From Cunninghamia lanceolata (lineage: Eukaryota > Streptophyta > Pinopsida > Cupressales > Cupressaceae), in contig BSBN01000809.1 of assembly GCA_027924645.1 (NCBI GenBank), positions 48,576,001 through 48,640,000 of the forward strand: a DNA stretch of 64,000 nt, written 5' to 3'. The notes beneath the pieces were generated by a model. That model was not told where the DNA came from. It saw only the letters and a program-made list of their open reading frames with translations, and searched no databases. Of the stretch, positions 23,205-33,749 are shown piece by piece. The stretch's first letter is position 1; every line of letters begins with the position of its first letter. Position numbers and translations under genes: made by a program.

Positions 23205-23730
23205 GAAAGAAAGTGAAGGCGCACTAGCAAAACTTTCAAGTTTTCAAAAAAATGAGTCTTTTAGAGTTTTGGGAGTGCTTTGTGGGCAACCTATAGTGGC
23301 ATTGATTGATACAAGTCCTACACATAATTTTAATGATGAAGGAGTAGTGCCTCGTAGAGGACTTGAGATAGAAGAGGTTGATGGGTTTAAGGTAATGGTA
23401 GTTGATGGCTTCACTATCACATGCACTGGAATGATCCCCTAGTTGAGCCTTCAGTTTAGAAATTATGAAGTCAAGGATGACTCCTATGTAGTGAATATTA
23501 GAGATACAGATGCAATGCTTGACATGCAGTGGCTACAATCCTTGGGCGAGATCACATTGAATCTTCAAACCATGGAGATCAAATTTCAATCAGATGGTAA
23601 GAAGGTGGTGTTAAGAGGAATGTCTAATGGTGGGCCTAAAGTAGTCACTTTCAAAAGGATGGAGGGATTGATTAGACATGATCAGGTTGAGTGGGCAACA
23701 GAGTGTATTATTATGCCTACCATCACATAA
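23205..23730 (+). pseudogene. pol: G2 aspartic protease
   Basis: FRVLGVLCGQPIVALIDTSPTHNF: the D-T-G triad reads D-T-S, so the Gly is lost. The second half is well kept (FRNYEVKDDSYVVNIRDTDA, MLDMQWLQSLGEITLNLQTM). Stops stand at about 23440 and 23728. Confidence 0.85.
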
Positions 23731-23754
23731 CATGAAAAAAGAAGTTATCATCAA

Positions 23755-25010
23755 GATGTGTAGGCTTTGATAACCAAGCATAGCAAAGTTTTTGGCGGTA
23801 TACCTCCTTGGAGGCCTTTTGAGAGAGGCATGGAGCATGTGATAGAGTTAGAGGAGGGTGCCAAATGAGTCATCGCCACTCCATACAGGCATCTGAAGAG
23901 ACACAAGGATGAAATTGAAAAGGCAACTAAGGAGCTCATGGATATGGGTCATATTTGCCCAAGTAAGAGCCCATTTGCATCTTCAATTGTTTTAGTGAAG
24001 AAGGGTTGGACTATGCATGTATGTGCATAGATTACAGGGCTTCGAACAAGAAGACTATAAAGAATAGGTATCGCATTCTGAGGATTGACAAGCTCATTGA
24101 TGAGCTACATGGAGTGGTCTACTTCTGTAAGATAGACTTGAGATTAGGTTACCATCAGATATGGGTTTGTGAGGAGGAGACAGAGAAGACTACTTTCAAG
24201 TGCCATTTTGGTCACTGTTAGTTTTTAGTTATGCCCTTTGGTTTAACCAACACTCCTTCTACATTCTAGTCTTACATGAATCAGGTGTTTAACAAGCAAC
24301 TCCATAAGTTTGTTTTAATATTTTTTTATGACATCTTGATTTTTAACAAGACCTGGGAAGAACATATGAGACATCTTGATGAGGTGTTGATCATCCTTGA
24401 GAGAGAGTCTGTTGCAAGGTGTCCGCCCTTGGTCTCCTTGTGCTATGCAATGCAACACTTGGGTTCGCGACAAGGCTTAAGTGTCTCCCGTAGATTCATT
24501 AACTCTAGCAGTTGTATTAGGCATTAACAGGTCAATCTTTTGGTGCAATGACAACTGTCTTGCTAACAATTGGTATCAGAGCCTGGGTCATGAGTTTAAA
24601 CCCCTCAATTACGTTGGGGGGATTGTTGCAAGGTGTGCGCCCTTGGTCTCCTTGTGCTGTGTAGCACAACGCTTGGATTCATGACAAGGCTTAATCACCT
24701 CCTATGGATTCATTAACTATGGCAGTTGTATTAGGCATTAACAGGTCAATCTTTTGGTGCAACGTCAACCATCTTGCTAATAGAGTCTTTGTATACAAAG
24801 GAATCTAAATGTGAATTTGGCATGACAAAACTTCTATATCTTGGCCATATAATTAGCTCCAAGTGTGTTAGTGTTGATAATAAAAAGATCAAAGCAATAA
24901 TAGATTGGCCTCCACCTACTACTCTCTTTCAGTTGAAGGGATTCTTTGGTCTTTGTGGTTTCTATAGGAGGTTCGTGAAATTATTTTCATAGGTGGCTGC
25001 CTGATTTACA
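23755..25010 (+). pseudogene. pol: G2 reverse transcriptase, split by a TRIM
   Basis: KHSKVFGGIPPWRPFERG, HLKRHKDEIEKATKELMDMGHICPSKSPFASS, then a frameshift near 24010, [46 protein letters not shown]. The first Asp of the catalytic pair is Tyr (24327-24329, FFYDILIF). The frame is cut at 24409 by the TRIM and resumes at 24783 (YTKESKCEFGMTKLLYLGHIIS, DWPPPTTLFQLKGFFGLCGFYRRFV). Confidence 0.9.
24410..24782 (+). mobile_element. Complete TRIM (miniature LTR retrotransposon), 373 bp
   Basis: Two 159-bp LTRs (24410-24568 and 24624-24782), beginning TGTTGCAAGG and ending TTGCTAACA or TTGCTAATA. A perfect 12-base tRNA-iMet primer site TGGTATCAGAGC stands at 24571-24582. The internal region is 55 bp, and a polypurine tract ttggggggat at 24614-24623 touches the second LTR. 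The target-site duplication is gagtc (24405-24409 and 24783-24787). There is no coding capacity. Unequal CpG-type changes between the LTRs suggest an old insertion. Confidence 0.95.
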
Positions 25011-25079
25011 GATCTAACCAAAAAGGGGGCTTTTTCATGGTTTAATGCAGTGCATAAATGTTTTGATTAGTTTAAGAAA

Positions 25080-25605
25080 ATCATGAGCACATGTCTTGTT
25101 TTAGCTATACTTGATTTCTCCAAGTTGTTTGAGCTTGAGTATGATGCATCCGATGAAGGAATAGGTGATGTCCTAATGCAAAATAAGCATCTTATTGCCT
25201 TTGAAAGTAGGAAGTTGAGGGGTGCATAGAAGAGTTATTCCATTTATGATAAGGAGATGCTTGCAATTATGCATGCCTTAGACAAGTTCAAGCAATATCT
25301 TGTTGGAGATATTGGAGGTAAGTTCATTGTTAAAACTGATCACAATAGTCTCAAGTATTTCTTTAATCAGAAAGACCTCAATGATAGACAACAAAAGTGG
25401 GTTAGTAAGTTACGAGCTTATGACTTTGACATTGAATATGTCAAAGGGAAGATGAATATAATGAATGATGCTTTGTCAAAAAGGCCACATTTATGTTCCA
25501 TGATGGAGATCACTACTGATTGGAAAGAGCAGATTCTTGCAAAGTGTGCCAAAAAGTCCTTTGCCACTAGTGTTATTGATGGTACTTTACAAGGTACACA
25601 TTAGT
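25080..25605 (+). pseudogene. pol: G2 RNase H
   Basis: FELEYDASDEGIGDVLMQN, then SIYDKEMLAIMHALDKFKQYLVG and KTDHNSLKYFFNQKDLNDRQQKWVSKLRAYDFDIEYVKGK up to DALSKRPHL. It is better kept than G1: Gln 25368 and Arg 25423 are still CAG and CGA. A TAG at about 25228 replaces Gln (GAQKSYS). Confidence 0.9.
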
Positions 25606-25614
25606 GAGTGAACT

Positions 25615-26100
25615 CATCCTTTACAAAGGGAGAATCTTCTTAGTAGTTGAATTGGGGCTTAAGGTTAATATTATGAGGTCATTTCATGATACACCCATGG
25701 CTAGTCACCTGGGTTTCTTTAAGACTTACAGGAAGATCCAGGAAAGATTTTTTTGAAAAGAACTTAAGAATGAAGTCCTTAAGTATGTTATAGAGTTTCT
25801 TACATGTCAATATAATAAGAATGAACATACTTATCCTGCAGGTTTGTTGCATCCCTTGCCTATTCCCATTAAAAATGGGAAAGTATCTCTATAGACTTCA
25901 TTACAGGGCTTCTCAAAGTGTAAGGTAAGGATTGCATATATGTTGTTGATAGATTGACAAAATTTGCACATTTCTTTGCTATTTTTGCAATGTTTACATC
26001 AATATAGGTGACATATTTATTTTTTAGAGAAGTGTTCAAGTTGCACGGAATGCCTAAGAGCATTGTAAGCAACAGGGATAACAAGTTCTTGAGCTTGTAA
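25615..26100 (+). pseudogene. pol: G2 integrase, C-terminal half deleted
   Basis: The HHCC region (HDTPMASHLGFFKTYRKIQE) and the start of the core ([35 protein letters not shown]) are present. Compared with G1, about 0.37 kb is missing after 'gagcttg' at 26098, removing the last catalytic residue and the linker. Sequence resumes at G1's equivalent of about 18365. Confidence 0.85.
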
Positions 26101-26582
26101 GGAATTGTATGCAGATGAACACTCTATAAAGCATGCATTTGAGGTGGGTGACATGGTTTATTTGAGATTGCAACCCTACAGGCAATGCACTCTCATGAAG
26201 AGTGGATCAGAGAAGTTAAAGGCATGTTTTTATGGCCCATTCAAGATCTCCAAGAGGATTGGAGAAGTGGCATATGAATTGGAGCTGCCTAATAGTAGCA
26301 AGGTGCACAATGTCTTCCACGTGTCTCACCTCAAGAAGGCACTTGGACATAATGTTGTTCCCTCTTCTGAGTTACCCCTTTGGATGAGGAGGGGAAACTT
26401 GTGTTGGTTCTAGAGGCAGTTTTTGGTTATAGGGAGTGTACTTTGATAAAGAGGATCATTAGGGAGTACTTGGTGAAGTGGAAGAATTTACTGGTGGAGG
26501 ATACTACTTGGGAGAGCGAGCATATATTACAACATCCAGATTTGCAATTACTTGGGGACAAGCAATTTTGGGGAGGGAGGAC
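26101..26582 (+). pseudogene. pol: G2 integrase C-terminus and chromodomain
   Basis: GDMVYLRLQPYRQCTLMKSG, then GPFKISKRIGEVAYELELPNS and VFHVSHLKKALGHN, a one-base shift near 26380, and a chromodomain (TLIKRIIREYLVKWKNLLVEDTTWESEHILQHPDLQLLGD). A 'ggggagggaggac' polypurine tract precedes LTR B. Confidence 0.9.
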
Positions 26583-29431
26583 TATAATGTCCCCTTCTCA
26601 AGCCTAGTCTGTTTGGTGATCGTTAGCCTATTCCCTGAGTTCCTGTAGGCTAATTGGTGTGGTAAGGGGACTCTAAAGATCTTGGAGAGCACTGGTTTTA
26701 TTTTTATTATTTTTTATTTTCCACTTTGAGCTCAGTTGGCGTTATGGATTGCAGTGATGCTTTCAAATGCATTTTCAAACTTTTGGTTTATGATCCATAC
26801 TTCTTGTAGAACATGTCTATTTTTAGTAAGTTATCAAGTTGACACCTATCATCATTCCTCTGCTTCAGTTATGTCATGGCATGTTTAGTTTTAGTTTCTG
26901 ATGCCTTGGTAGTGCTTTCCGCAACTCGGGTGGAGTATTTAAATTATACACTCAAGTTTCTAATGTTTAATGTTTGATTATTCACTTGAGTGTTATAATT
27001 TATAAAGTTGTTTTATGACCTCTCCTTAAGTGGGTGCGTAGGGAGTGAGAGGGAATATGTTATTAATGTTATTGTAATTCTTCAAGAAGGGCATTGGGGA
27101 AAAAGGAGGTTATTTTAAATTTTAAAATTGGTTTTCCCTCCAAGAAAATAATAAAAAGAGGTTTGAGCTCTCATTTTTGTTATGCTGAAGATTTCTTACA
27201 CCGTCATGCTGTTGAAATGAACTTGTGTGTTCTCCTATGATCTTTTGAGGACAAAAACCCTCGTTAGATTTTCTAATTTTACATTTGAAAGACAATCCCT
27301 AGCTAGTTTGGAGTGGTTCTACCCAGGAATCACCATTGTTATTCACAGATTTCTAGTTTCACGGTTTCATTGACAAATTTATTGAGATTGTAGGCAATGA
27401 TAAATTTGTGAATTTCTGAAGATTATATGTAGATTTAAGGTTCATTTGAAATATATTTGTGAATGGTTTAATACCCCAGATATCAACACCTATATTGAAG
27501 ACCAATATTGAAGAGTTTGTGGAAATGAAAATAGTTGTTGCCTATATTACATCAATCGTAGCTCATTTTTGAGACTAGGCACAACCTTTATTATATTAGT
27601 TGCTCCATATTGAAGCAAATTTTATTCCATATGTTGGCCACCTAAGATTTAAAAAGGGAGCACTTGGTATTAGTAATGAACAAGTTGTGAGGTGGTGTGA
27701 GAGCTTATGGTGGGACCTTCCTATCTTCAACTGCCCCTCTTTAAGGTATCTAATTAGAGATTGTAGCCTTCAAAGAAATACATGGAATCTAAGTTGAATT
27801 CAAATTTTGGTAGATGTCTGCCTAGGACCAACTCAACACAAAATTGTGTGATTTATTGCTATGTACTTGTATTTAAAGGCATTCAATTGCATTCATTTTA
27901 GACATTAGATAACACTAATATCATTCACATTTTACAAAAGTAGCATACTAAGAAACACTTCCATTTGAGTAATAAAACAAACCTTTGCATGACCGAAGAC
28001 TATTAGCCTTGATTGCTTACCTAATTTTGTGGGGGTCAACCTAGGTGAACATGTCCCCTTAGAACAAAATGATAAAGTGATAATCTTCAAAGGTATTTTT
28101 AAATACCACCAATTTTTGATAGGAGAGAAGATAGAAGAAATAAAGATAAGTCCATAAAATCTAAGAGTAAGACACCAATTGTGAGGTTATATATGCATAT
28201 AAAGAATAGATTCGTGGACATAGAAAAAGGCCTTGACCCATAGATTCAACCCAAGACATAGTATAGTTCAAACACAAAATCATAGGCAATCTCATTTGTC
28301 TTTGTAGATTCCATAATCTTCACAAGGCATAATTAGACTAGGCCACTACATTTGCACCAATTCTTATAAACTGAAATATTTTGAGATTTTGTTGGAGCAA
28401 ACTGTGAGTATAGAACATATTGTTGGTGCTATATATCATAAGTTATATATAAGTTAGAAAAAGAACTAAAACTTGAAATATTTATTTTGACACTAATTTT
28501 TTAATGTGGCATTTTTTTTTAATGGGTCACTCCTTTGAATCACCCGGGTAAGACCATCGAATTTTTTGAAAAACATCTCGTTCATAACCAACCGAACGAC
28601 TATCTTGCACGTGGGAGGATGTACTATTTGATATGCATATATATTTGTGAATGGTTTAATACCCCAGATATCAACACCTATATTGAAGACCGATATTGAA
28701 GAGTTTGTGGAAATGAAAATAGTTGCTACCTATACTACATCAATCGTAGCTCATTTTTGAGACTAGGCACAACCTTTATTATATTGGTTGCTCCATATTG
28801 AAGCAAATTTTATTCCATATGTTGGCCACCTAAGATTTAAAAAGGGAGCACTTTGTATTAGTAATTAACAAGTTGTGAGGTGGCATGAGAGTTTATGGTG
28901 GGACCTTCCTATCTTTAGCCGCCCCTCTTTAAGGTATCTAATTAGAGATTGTAGCCTTCAAAGAAATACATGGAATCTAAGTTGAATGCGTGGAGGTTGG
29001 TTTGGAAGTGTTGAAGTATGCAAGGCATCGCCTAGCTTGTGGGACCATTCCATATGCCAGCTACCTAGTTGAAGACCATTCATACGCATGTGTATTGAGC
29101 TCTTTACTTGGTATGTATGAGGATTATGTTGAAAGTATATTTAGTTGTATAATATCTGATTGTAAACAACAACTGGGTGTTATTATATTCAGTATTCATT
29201 ATTATAAGAGTGGAACAAACTGTTTGACAAAATGCGTCTTTTTCTTCTTTGTATTTTATGGTAATTTATGAATTATTTGTGTTCCAAATCTGCAAACAAA
29301 CCGTTCTATCACAAAACACTCTGAGAATATTGTGGAATGTGCAAAATGCAAAACGTTTGACAAAATGCCTGCATCATAGAAGTTAGAAAAAATTATGGGT
29401 TTTGGGTAAAAATTTGAGGGTGGTTATTACA
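26583..29431 (+). repeat. LTR B (3' LTR of G2), disrupted by a tandem duplication
   Basis: Starts TATAATGTCCCC (G to A at the second base) and finally ends GGTTATTACA. After 27797 the LTR is replaced by flanking sequence. At 28641 it restarts from a point equivalent to 27452 and runs to its true end, so 27452-28640 is one copy of a duplication that spans the LTR edge. Confidence 0.8.
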
Positions 29432-30440
29432 ACACACATTGATCCAAATTATGCATTAATTATTCCCATTTATGCACATCCCAATATATTAGTTGGGCAA
29501 CTTAACTTGATCGTTTCCTTATCCCAAATCATTTTCGCAAATATGGCTTCAACCTCACACTTGTAGACTTGACCCCTAAATTTTAAAATTTAAATTCAAA
29601 ATTTGGCAGATGTTTGCCTAGGGACGACTCAACACAAAATTGTGTGATTTATTGCTATGTACTTGTATACAAAGGCATTCAATTGCATTCATTTTAGACA
29701 TTAGATACCACTAATATCATTCACATTTTACAAAGGAGCATGCTAGGAAACACTTCCATTGAAGTAATAAAACAAACCTTTGCATGACCGAAGACTATTA
29801 TCCTTGATTGCTTACCTAATTTTTTGGGGGTTAACCTAGGTGAACATGTCCCCTTAGAACATAATGATAAAGTGATAATCGTTGAAATGTATTTTTAAAT
29901 ACTACCAATTTTTGATAGTAGAGAAGATAGAAGAAATAAAGGTGAGTCCAGAAAATCTAAGAGTAAGACACCAATTGTGAGGTTAGATATACATATAAAG
30001 AATAGACTCGTGAACATAGAAAAAGGCCTCGATCCATAGACTCAACCTAAGATAGAGTATAGTTCAAACACAAAATCATAGGCAATCTCATTTGTGTTTG
30101 TAGATTCCATAATCTTCACAAGGCATAATTAGACTAGGCCACTACATATGAACCAATTCTTATAAACTGAAATATGTTGAGATTTTGTTGGAGCAAAGTG
30201 TGAGTATAGAACATATTGTTGGTGCTATATATCATAAATTATATATAAGTTAGAAAAAGAACTGAAACTTGAAATATTTATTTTAACACTAATTTTTTAA
30301 TGTGGCAAATAAAATTTTAATGGGTCGCTCCTTTGAATCACCCGGGTAAGACCATCGAATTTTTTGAAAAACATCTCGTTCGTATCCAACCGAACGGCTA
30401 TATTGCACGTGTCAGGATGTACTATTTGATATGCATATCT
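27449..30440 (+). repeat. Tandem duplication across the LTR B/flank boundary
   Basis: Unit 1 (27449-28640) and unit 2 (28641-30440) start with the same LTR stretch (atatatttgtgaatggttt) and end with the same flank (ggatgtactatttgatatgcatat). Unit 1 lacks about 0.6 kb equivalent to 28985-29590; its junction reads 'gttgaattcaaa'. The shared flank contains 'gaatcacccgggtaagaccatc' and 'ccaaccgaacg' blocks but no gene. Confidence 0.8.
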
Positions 30441-30592
30441 TTCATCGTACCGTTGGCTCTCTCTGAGATGTGATAGAGGAGGCAGAGCAGAGGCGGCGAC
30501 AGAGGCAGAGCCGAGGAATGGGACAGGCACAGAGCAGGTGAAAGAGGAGGAACGGGAGAGGCAGAATTCTTCTTCTTCCAGGTAATGTTCAT
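30441..30592 (+). other. GC-rich block ending in a splice-donor-like CAG|GTAATG, possible first exon
   Basis: A sudden purine- and GC-rich stretch (gaggcagagcagaggcggcgac) ends 'cttcttcttccag|gtaatg', and a CACGTG element lies just upstream at about 30406-30411. This looks like a promoter plus 5' untranslated first exon of a plant gene. No coding sequence or later exon can be assigned. The nearest coding fragments (calnexin) are on the other strand. Confidence 0.3.
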
Positions 30593-30740
30593 GGGCTTTT
30601 AATATTTATTATCTCATATTTCTTGCAATAGCTAAAATGTGATGGGTAGATTTTGTATATGTTATTTTCTTTATACTTCCTGCCAGGCGTTCTGATATGT
30701 TGAACATATTTTGGTGTGAAAAATTGCTATTGATGCTTCT

Positions 30741-30878
30741 AAAGTTAGGATTTCTCTTTAAGAGGTCTTTTCCATTTCCACAACCTGGTGCCTCCTCATG
30801 CTTAGTATTTGTAATTTTAGGAGTCTCCCATTGCCCTTCTTTGTCATCTTCAGTTTCCTTGGGCTCATCTACCAGCCA
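30741..30878 (-). pseudogene. Calnexin P-domain fragment (copy in D1)
   Basis: Calnexin is the ER-membrane lectin chaperone for glycoproteins. Its P-domain is made of Pro-rich repeats. The minus strand reads WLVDEPKETEDDKEGQWETP, then KITNTKHEEAPGCGNGKDL, then LKRNPN. That matches the end of the plant calnexin P-domain (motif pattern D-G-x-W-E-x-P-K-I-x-N, then E-A-P-G-C-G-x-W-K). It is open here, whereas the D2 copy has a TAA. Calreticulin lacks the A-P-G-C-G element, which favours calnexin. Only about 45 codons survive. Confidence 0.8.
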
Positions 30879-31012
30879 TCATTTATTAAGGTTCCAATCT
30901 CTCCAATAAGTACTGGCGTAAACCATAAACAATTTGGAGGAGGAGGAGTAAGTAAGGACTTCAGAGGACAAGGAGGATTTCCAGGTTGTCTGCCATCCGG
31001 TGCTCCCTGACA

Positions 31013-31130
31013 TGTCATCACCGTCAGACTGAATTGTTATTACTACCCACCAACATGGAACTGGGCATTTTATGTCATCACCATCAGACTGAATTGTTAT
31101 TACTACCCACCAACATGGAACTGGGCATTT
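31013..31130. repeat. 59-bp tandem duplication
   Basis: Two nearly identical 59-bp units (atgtcatcaccgtcagactg ...). D2 has one unit, so the duplication postdates the D1/D2 split. Confidence 0.9.
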
Positions 31131-31871
31131 TTCTGGATTTTGACCCCATGCAAAATAAGAAAAATAGCTTAAGCGCATCATGTTTTTTGTAATGATAGAT
31201 TGCATTCATGTTATACTTTCTTTATTGTTTATTTCCAACAAGTTGTGGCAATTTGGGATTAATAGACTCTTTTTTGGCAGTTTGTAGATTTTAAAAGGTT
31301 TATAGGGTTTGAATCCTACACTGGGTCACGGAATTGTGTTGACTGTGTAATATTTTCAAGTAATTGGGCCTTTCTAATGCATATTTGAACCAAAGGAGGA
31401 AATCTATGTTTACAGAAATTGAGACAATTCTCATAAGTTTTATTTAGAATAATGGTCATTTGGTCAATGTTAGCGAGTAAGTTTTCCCTACATTTAACTT
31501 GCAGTTCAAATTTGAGTTATACTATTGAATTTAAGTTAGTAACCAATGTTGTTTTGTGAGTGACCAGCTTGATACCAAGCACCAAATGACTGTGTAAGAA
31601 TTTAAACATAAGATTATTTGACTGGCACAAAATAACATTATGTTTGAGTTGCATCAACTTGTATATGCAGATTTTTATGGTTTTGAGTCTCTTGACAAAT
31701 GTGGGTATGCAAATGAGGTGTTGTTCGAAAAGTGCAGGGTAATTTGCATGAATGATTGTGATTGTGTAGGCTTTGGTTACAGATTTACAGGGACAGGACA
31801 ATGTTAATGAAAGTCTCTTACTTATCAGCAGGTTTTGGGGATTATGAATCATCAATTTCCTTGGGCTCATC

Positions 31872-33745
31872 CCTCTTTGGTTGTTTGATTATCTAGTTTA
31901 ATCAATAGCTCTCCCATTTGGTTCAATTGGGCACTTGATGCTAGTATGGTTCAATTGGTCATTTCTGTCTGCTATAGGCTGCAAAAATTGTCCCCTCATT
32001 GTGGCACTTAGACATCTCTTCCAAATAGTCTTCATGGCTCCCATAAGATTGTTCTTCTATAACTGACAGATCTCTCAGAGAAGTGCAGACTATAGTTTGG
32101 TAATCCCTATATCCACACCCCAACTTTCAAGGTCATCATCACAGTATATATCACTCTACCACTGTACCCTGCCCTTATCTTCTCAAGACATCTGTCTTGT
32201 CTTGTTATCCTTCATAGAGATGCATATTTGTAGGCCTATGGCCCTATACTTACCTTTTGAGATATGGGACATACAAGAATTCTTGTAGACTAAATGAACC
32301 CTTACATTCTTTAACAATGACCTAACATACCTTGAAAGATCATAGGAATTTTCAAAATGCTTTATAGACCCTCCTTTCAGACCTACAGACCTTGTGAGTG
32401 TTTACCCTCAGCACTATATGGTTAGCACTATATCAACCTTATGTTTTCTACATACCCTTGTACAGACCTCTGTAGGCATGATGCAAGGCTGTAGGTCTGA
32501 ATCTCCTTACTGTTTGATAATGGGCTTTGATCACACTCCCAAATGCCTTTGAAGGGCGTATTCTTCTTGTTCCTAAAGCACTGTCTTCTCAAAACTAACA
32601 GTCCTCTACACCTCTCTAAGCTGCTTTTCACTTGTTCATTATCTTTTAGGATTTGATGGCATCTTCATCAAGGTCTTGATGTCTTTTGCAACACTTCTTC
32701 TGTCAAAAACTCCACATTACCTTTGATGAGTCTCATTTCTTGATCACTATGTAAGCCCCTTTTGACTTTCTTTTTGATACTTTGTGCTCACTGTCCCACT
32801 GTCTTTTGAACTCTAAATAGAGCATTAGATGTTTGATATCATTTCCAACTCTAACTCAGATCTTTGTTTACCTTGGGACAGTTTTCCTCATGCTTTTGGG
32901 ACACACCACTGCCTACTATATATCGTCATTGTATATAGGTCTTGTCTAGGGTTTGTCTTTGTCACCTCCATGAAAAATGACAAAACAATAATAGACTGTC
33001 TAGTCTTATTTTCCACTGTCAAGCTCCTCACTGTTTCTTCACTTCTCATATGCTTCTTTCATCTTTGTCGACCTGTTGTCACAGTTGGACTGCACCCTCT
33101 TCATAGATATACTGTCTTTTGAACCCTAAAAATGAATCTTAAGGTCAAATGCGTACTGTCAAAACGGTGACAGACCCTCCATTACTCTCAGTCCTGGCAG
33201 AACTTCTAGATACTGTTGATAGAGATATTTTGAAAGTGGTTGACCACTGTGAAGAAGTGCAGACCCTTATTGCAGAGTGAAGTTTTCTTATGATTGTAGC
33301 AAGCTCCTTCCAACTGTTATCTTTGTCTTTGGCATGCAGGATGCTCATCATATCTGTTCTAAATGACTGTTACAGTCATCTTATCTACTCTAACTAGCTC
33401 ACACTTGTATGACTGCTGTCAAAACTTTGTCATTATTGAACAGTCATACTATGACTACCAACTCAATGACTGTGAAGCATATCTGTATGTTTCTATTGTC
33501 TCCTTCACCAGGTCTTGTAACCGCTTCTAGGGTATTTGAGATCGCTCTCATAGATCCCTGCATCTCTATACATGTCTCTGACATCTCTAAACTTCACCTT
33601 ATATAACTCATATCATATAATTCCTAAGGAGAAGTTTGAGTCTGTTTTAAAGAGAAGTTTGAATCTTGCCTAGGGTTTTCAAAAAACTATAAGGTCTAGA
33701 TCATATCTTACAGGCTCACTGCCCTCACAGGAATTATTTTAAACT
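31872..33745. repeat. S1: first copy of dispersed repeat S
   Basis: Homologous to 41350-42800 and 49512-51071. No convincing protein. Rich in 'actgtc', 'cagtcat' and 'gtctttt' words. On the minus strand a TATA-like 'gagttatataag' lies near 33600, so it may be part of an LTR or untranslated retroelement sequence. It lies between D1 and D2. Confidence 0.75.
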
Positions 33746-33749
33746 TTAC

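Larger units (their letters stand above)
21749..26582 (+). mobile_element. G2: internal region of a Ty3 chromovirus
   Basis: Full order from primer binding site to polypurine tract: gag, protease, RT, RNase H, integrase, chromodomain. It is interrupted by a TRIM (24410-24782) and shortened by a deletion in the integrase. It is highly similar to G1 throughout. Confidence 0.93.
30668..31868. repeat. D1: first copy of a 1.2-kb direct repeat holding a calnexin fragment
   Basis: Closely matches D2 (33750-34885), from 'ttctttatacttcctgcc' to 'ccttgggctcat'. The two copies flank repeat S1. D1 alone has a 59-bp tandem duplication at 31013-31130. Confidence 0.9.

Noticed and set aside
24571..24583. 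TGGTATCAGAGCC sites as tRNA genes
   Set aside because: They are primer binding sites; no tRNA cloverleaf surrounds any of them.
24410..24782. TRIM as a Cassandra element
   Set aside because: Cassandra LTRs contain a 5S rRNA-like sequence; I see none here.
30697..31010. Plus-strand ORFs with a Gly-rich end (and the copy at 33780)
   Set aside because: They are antisense to the calnexin fragments in D1 and D2. The Gly-rich part is intron.
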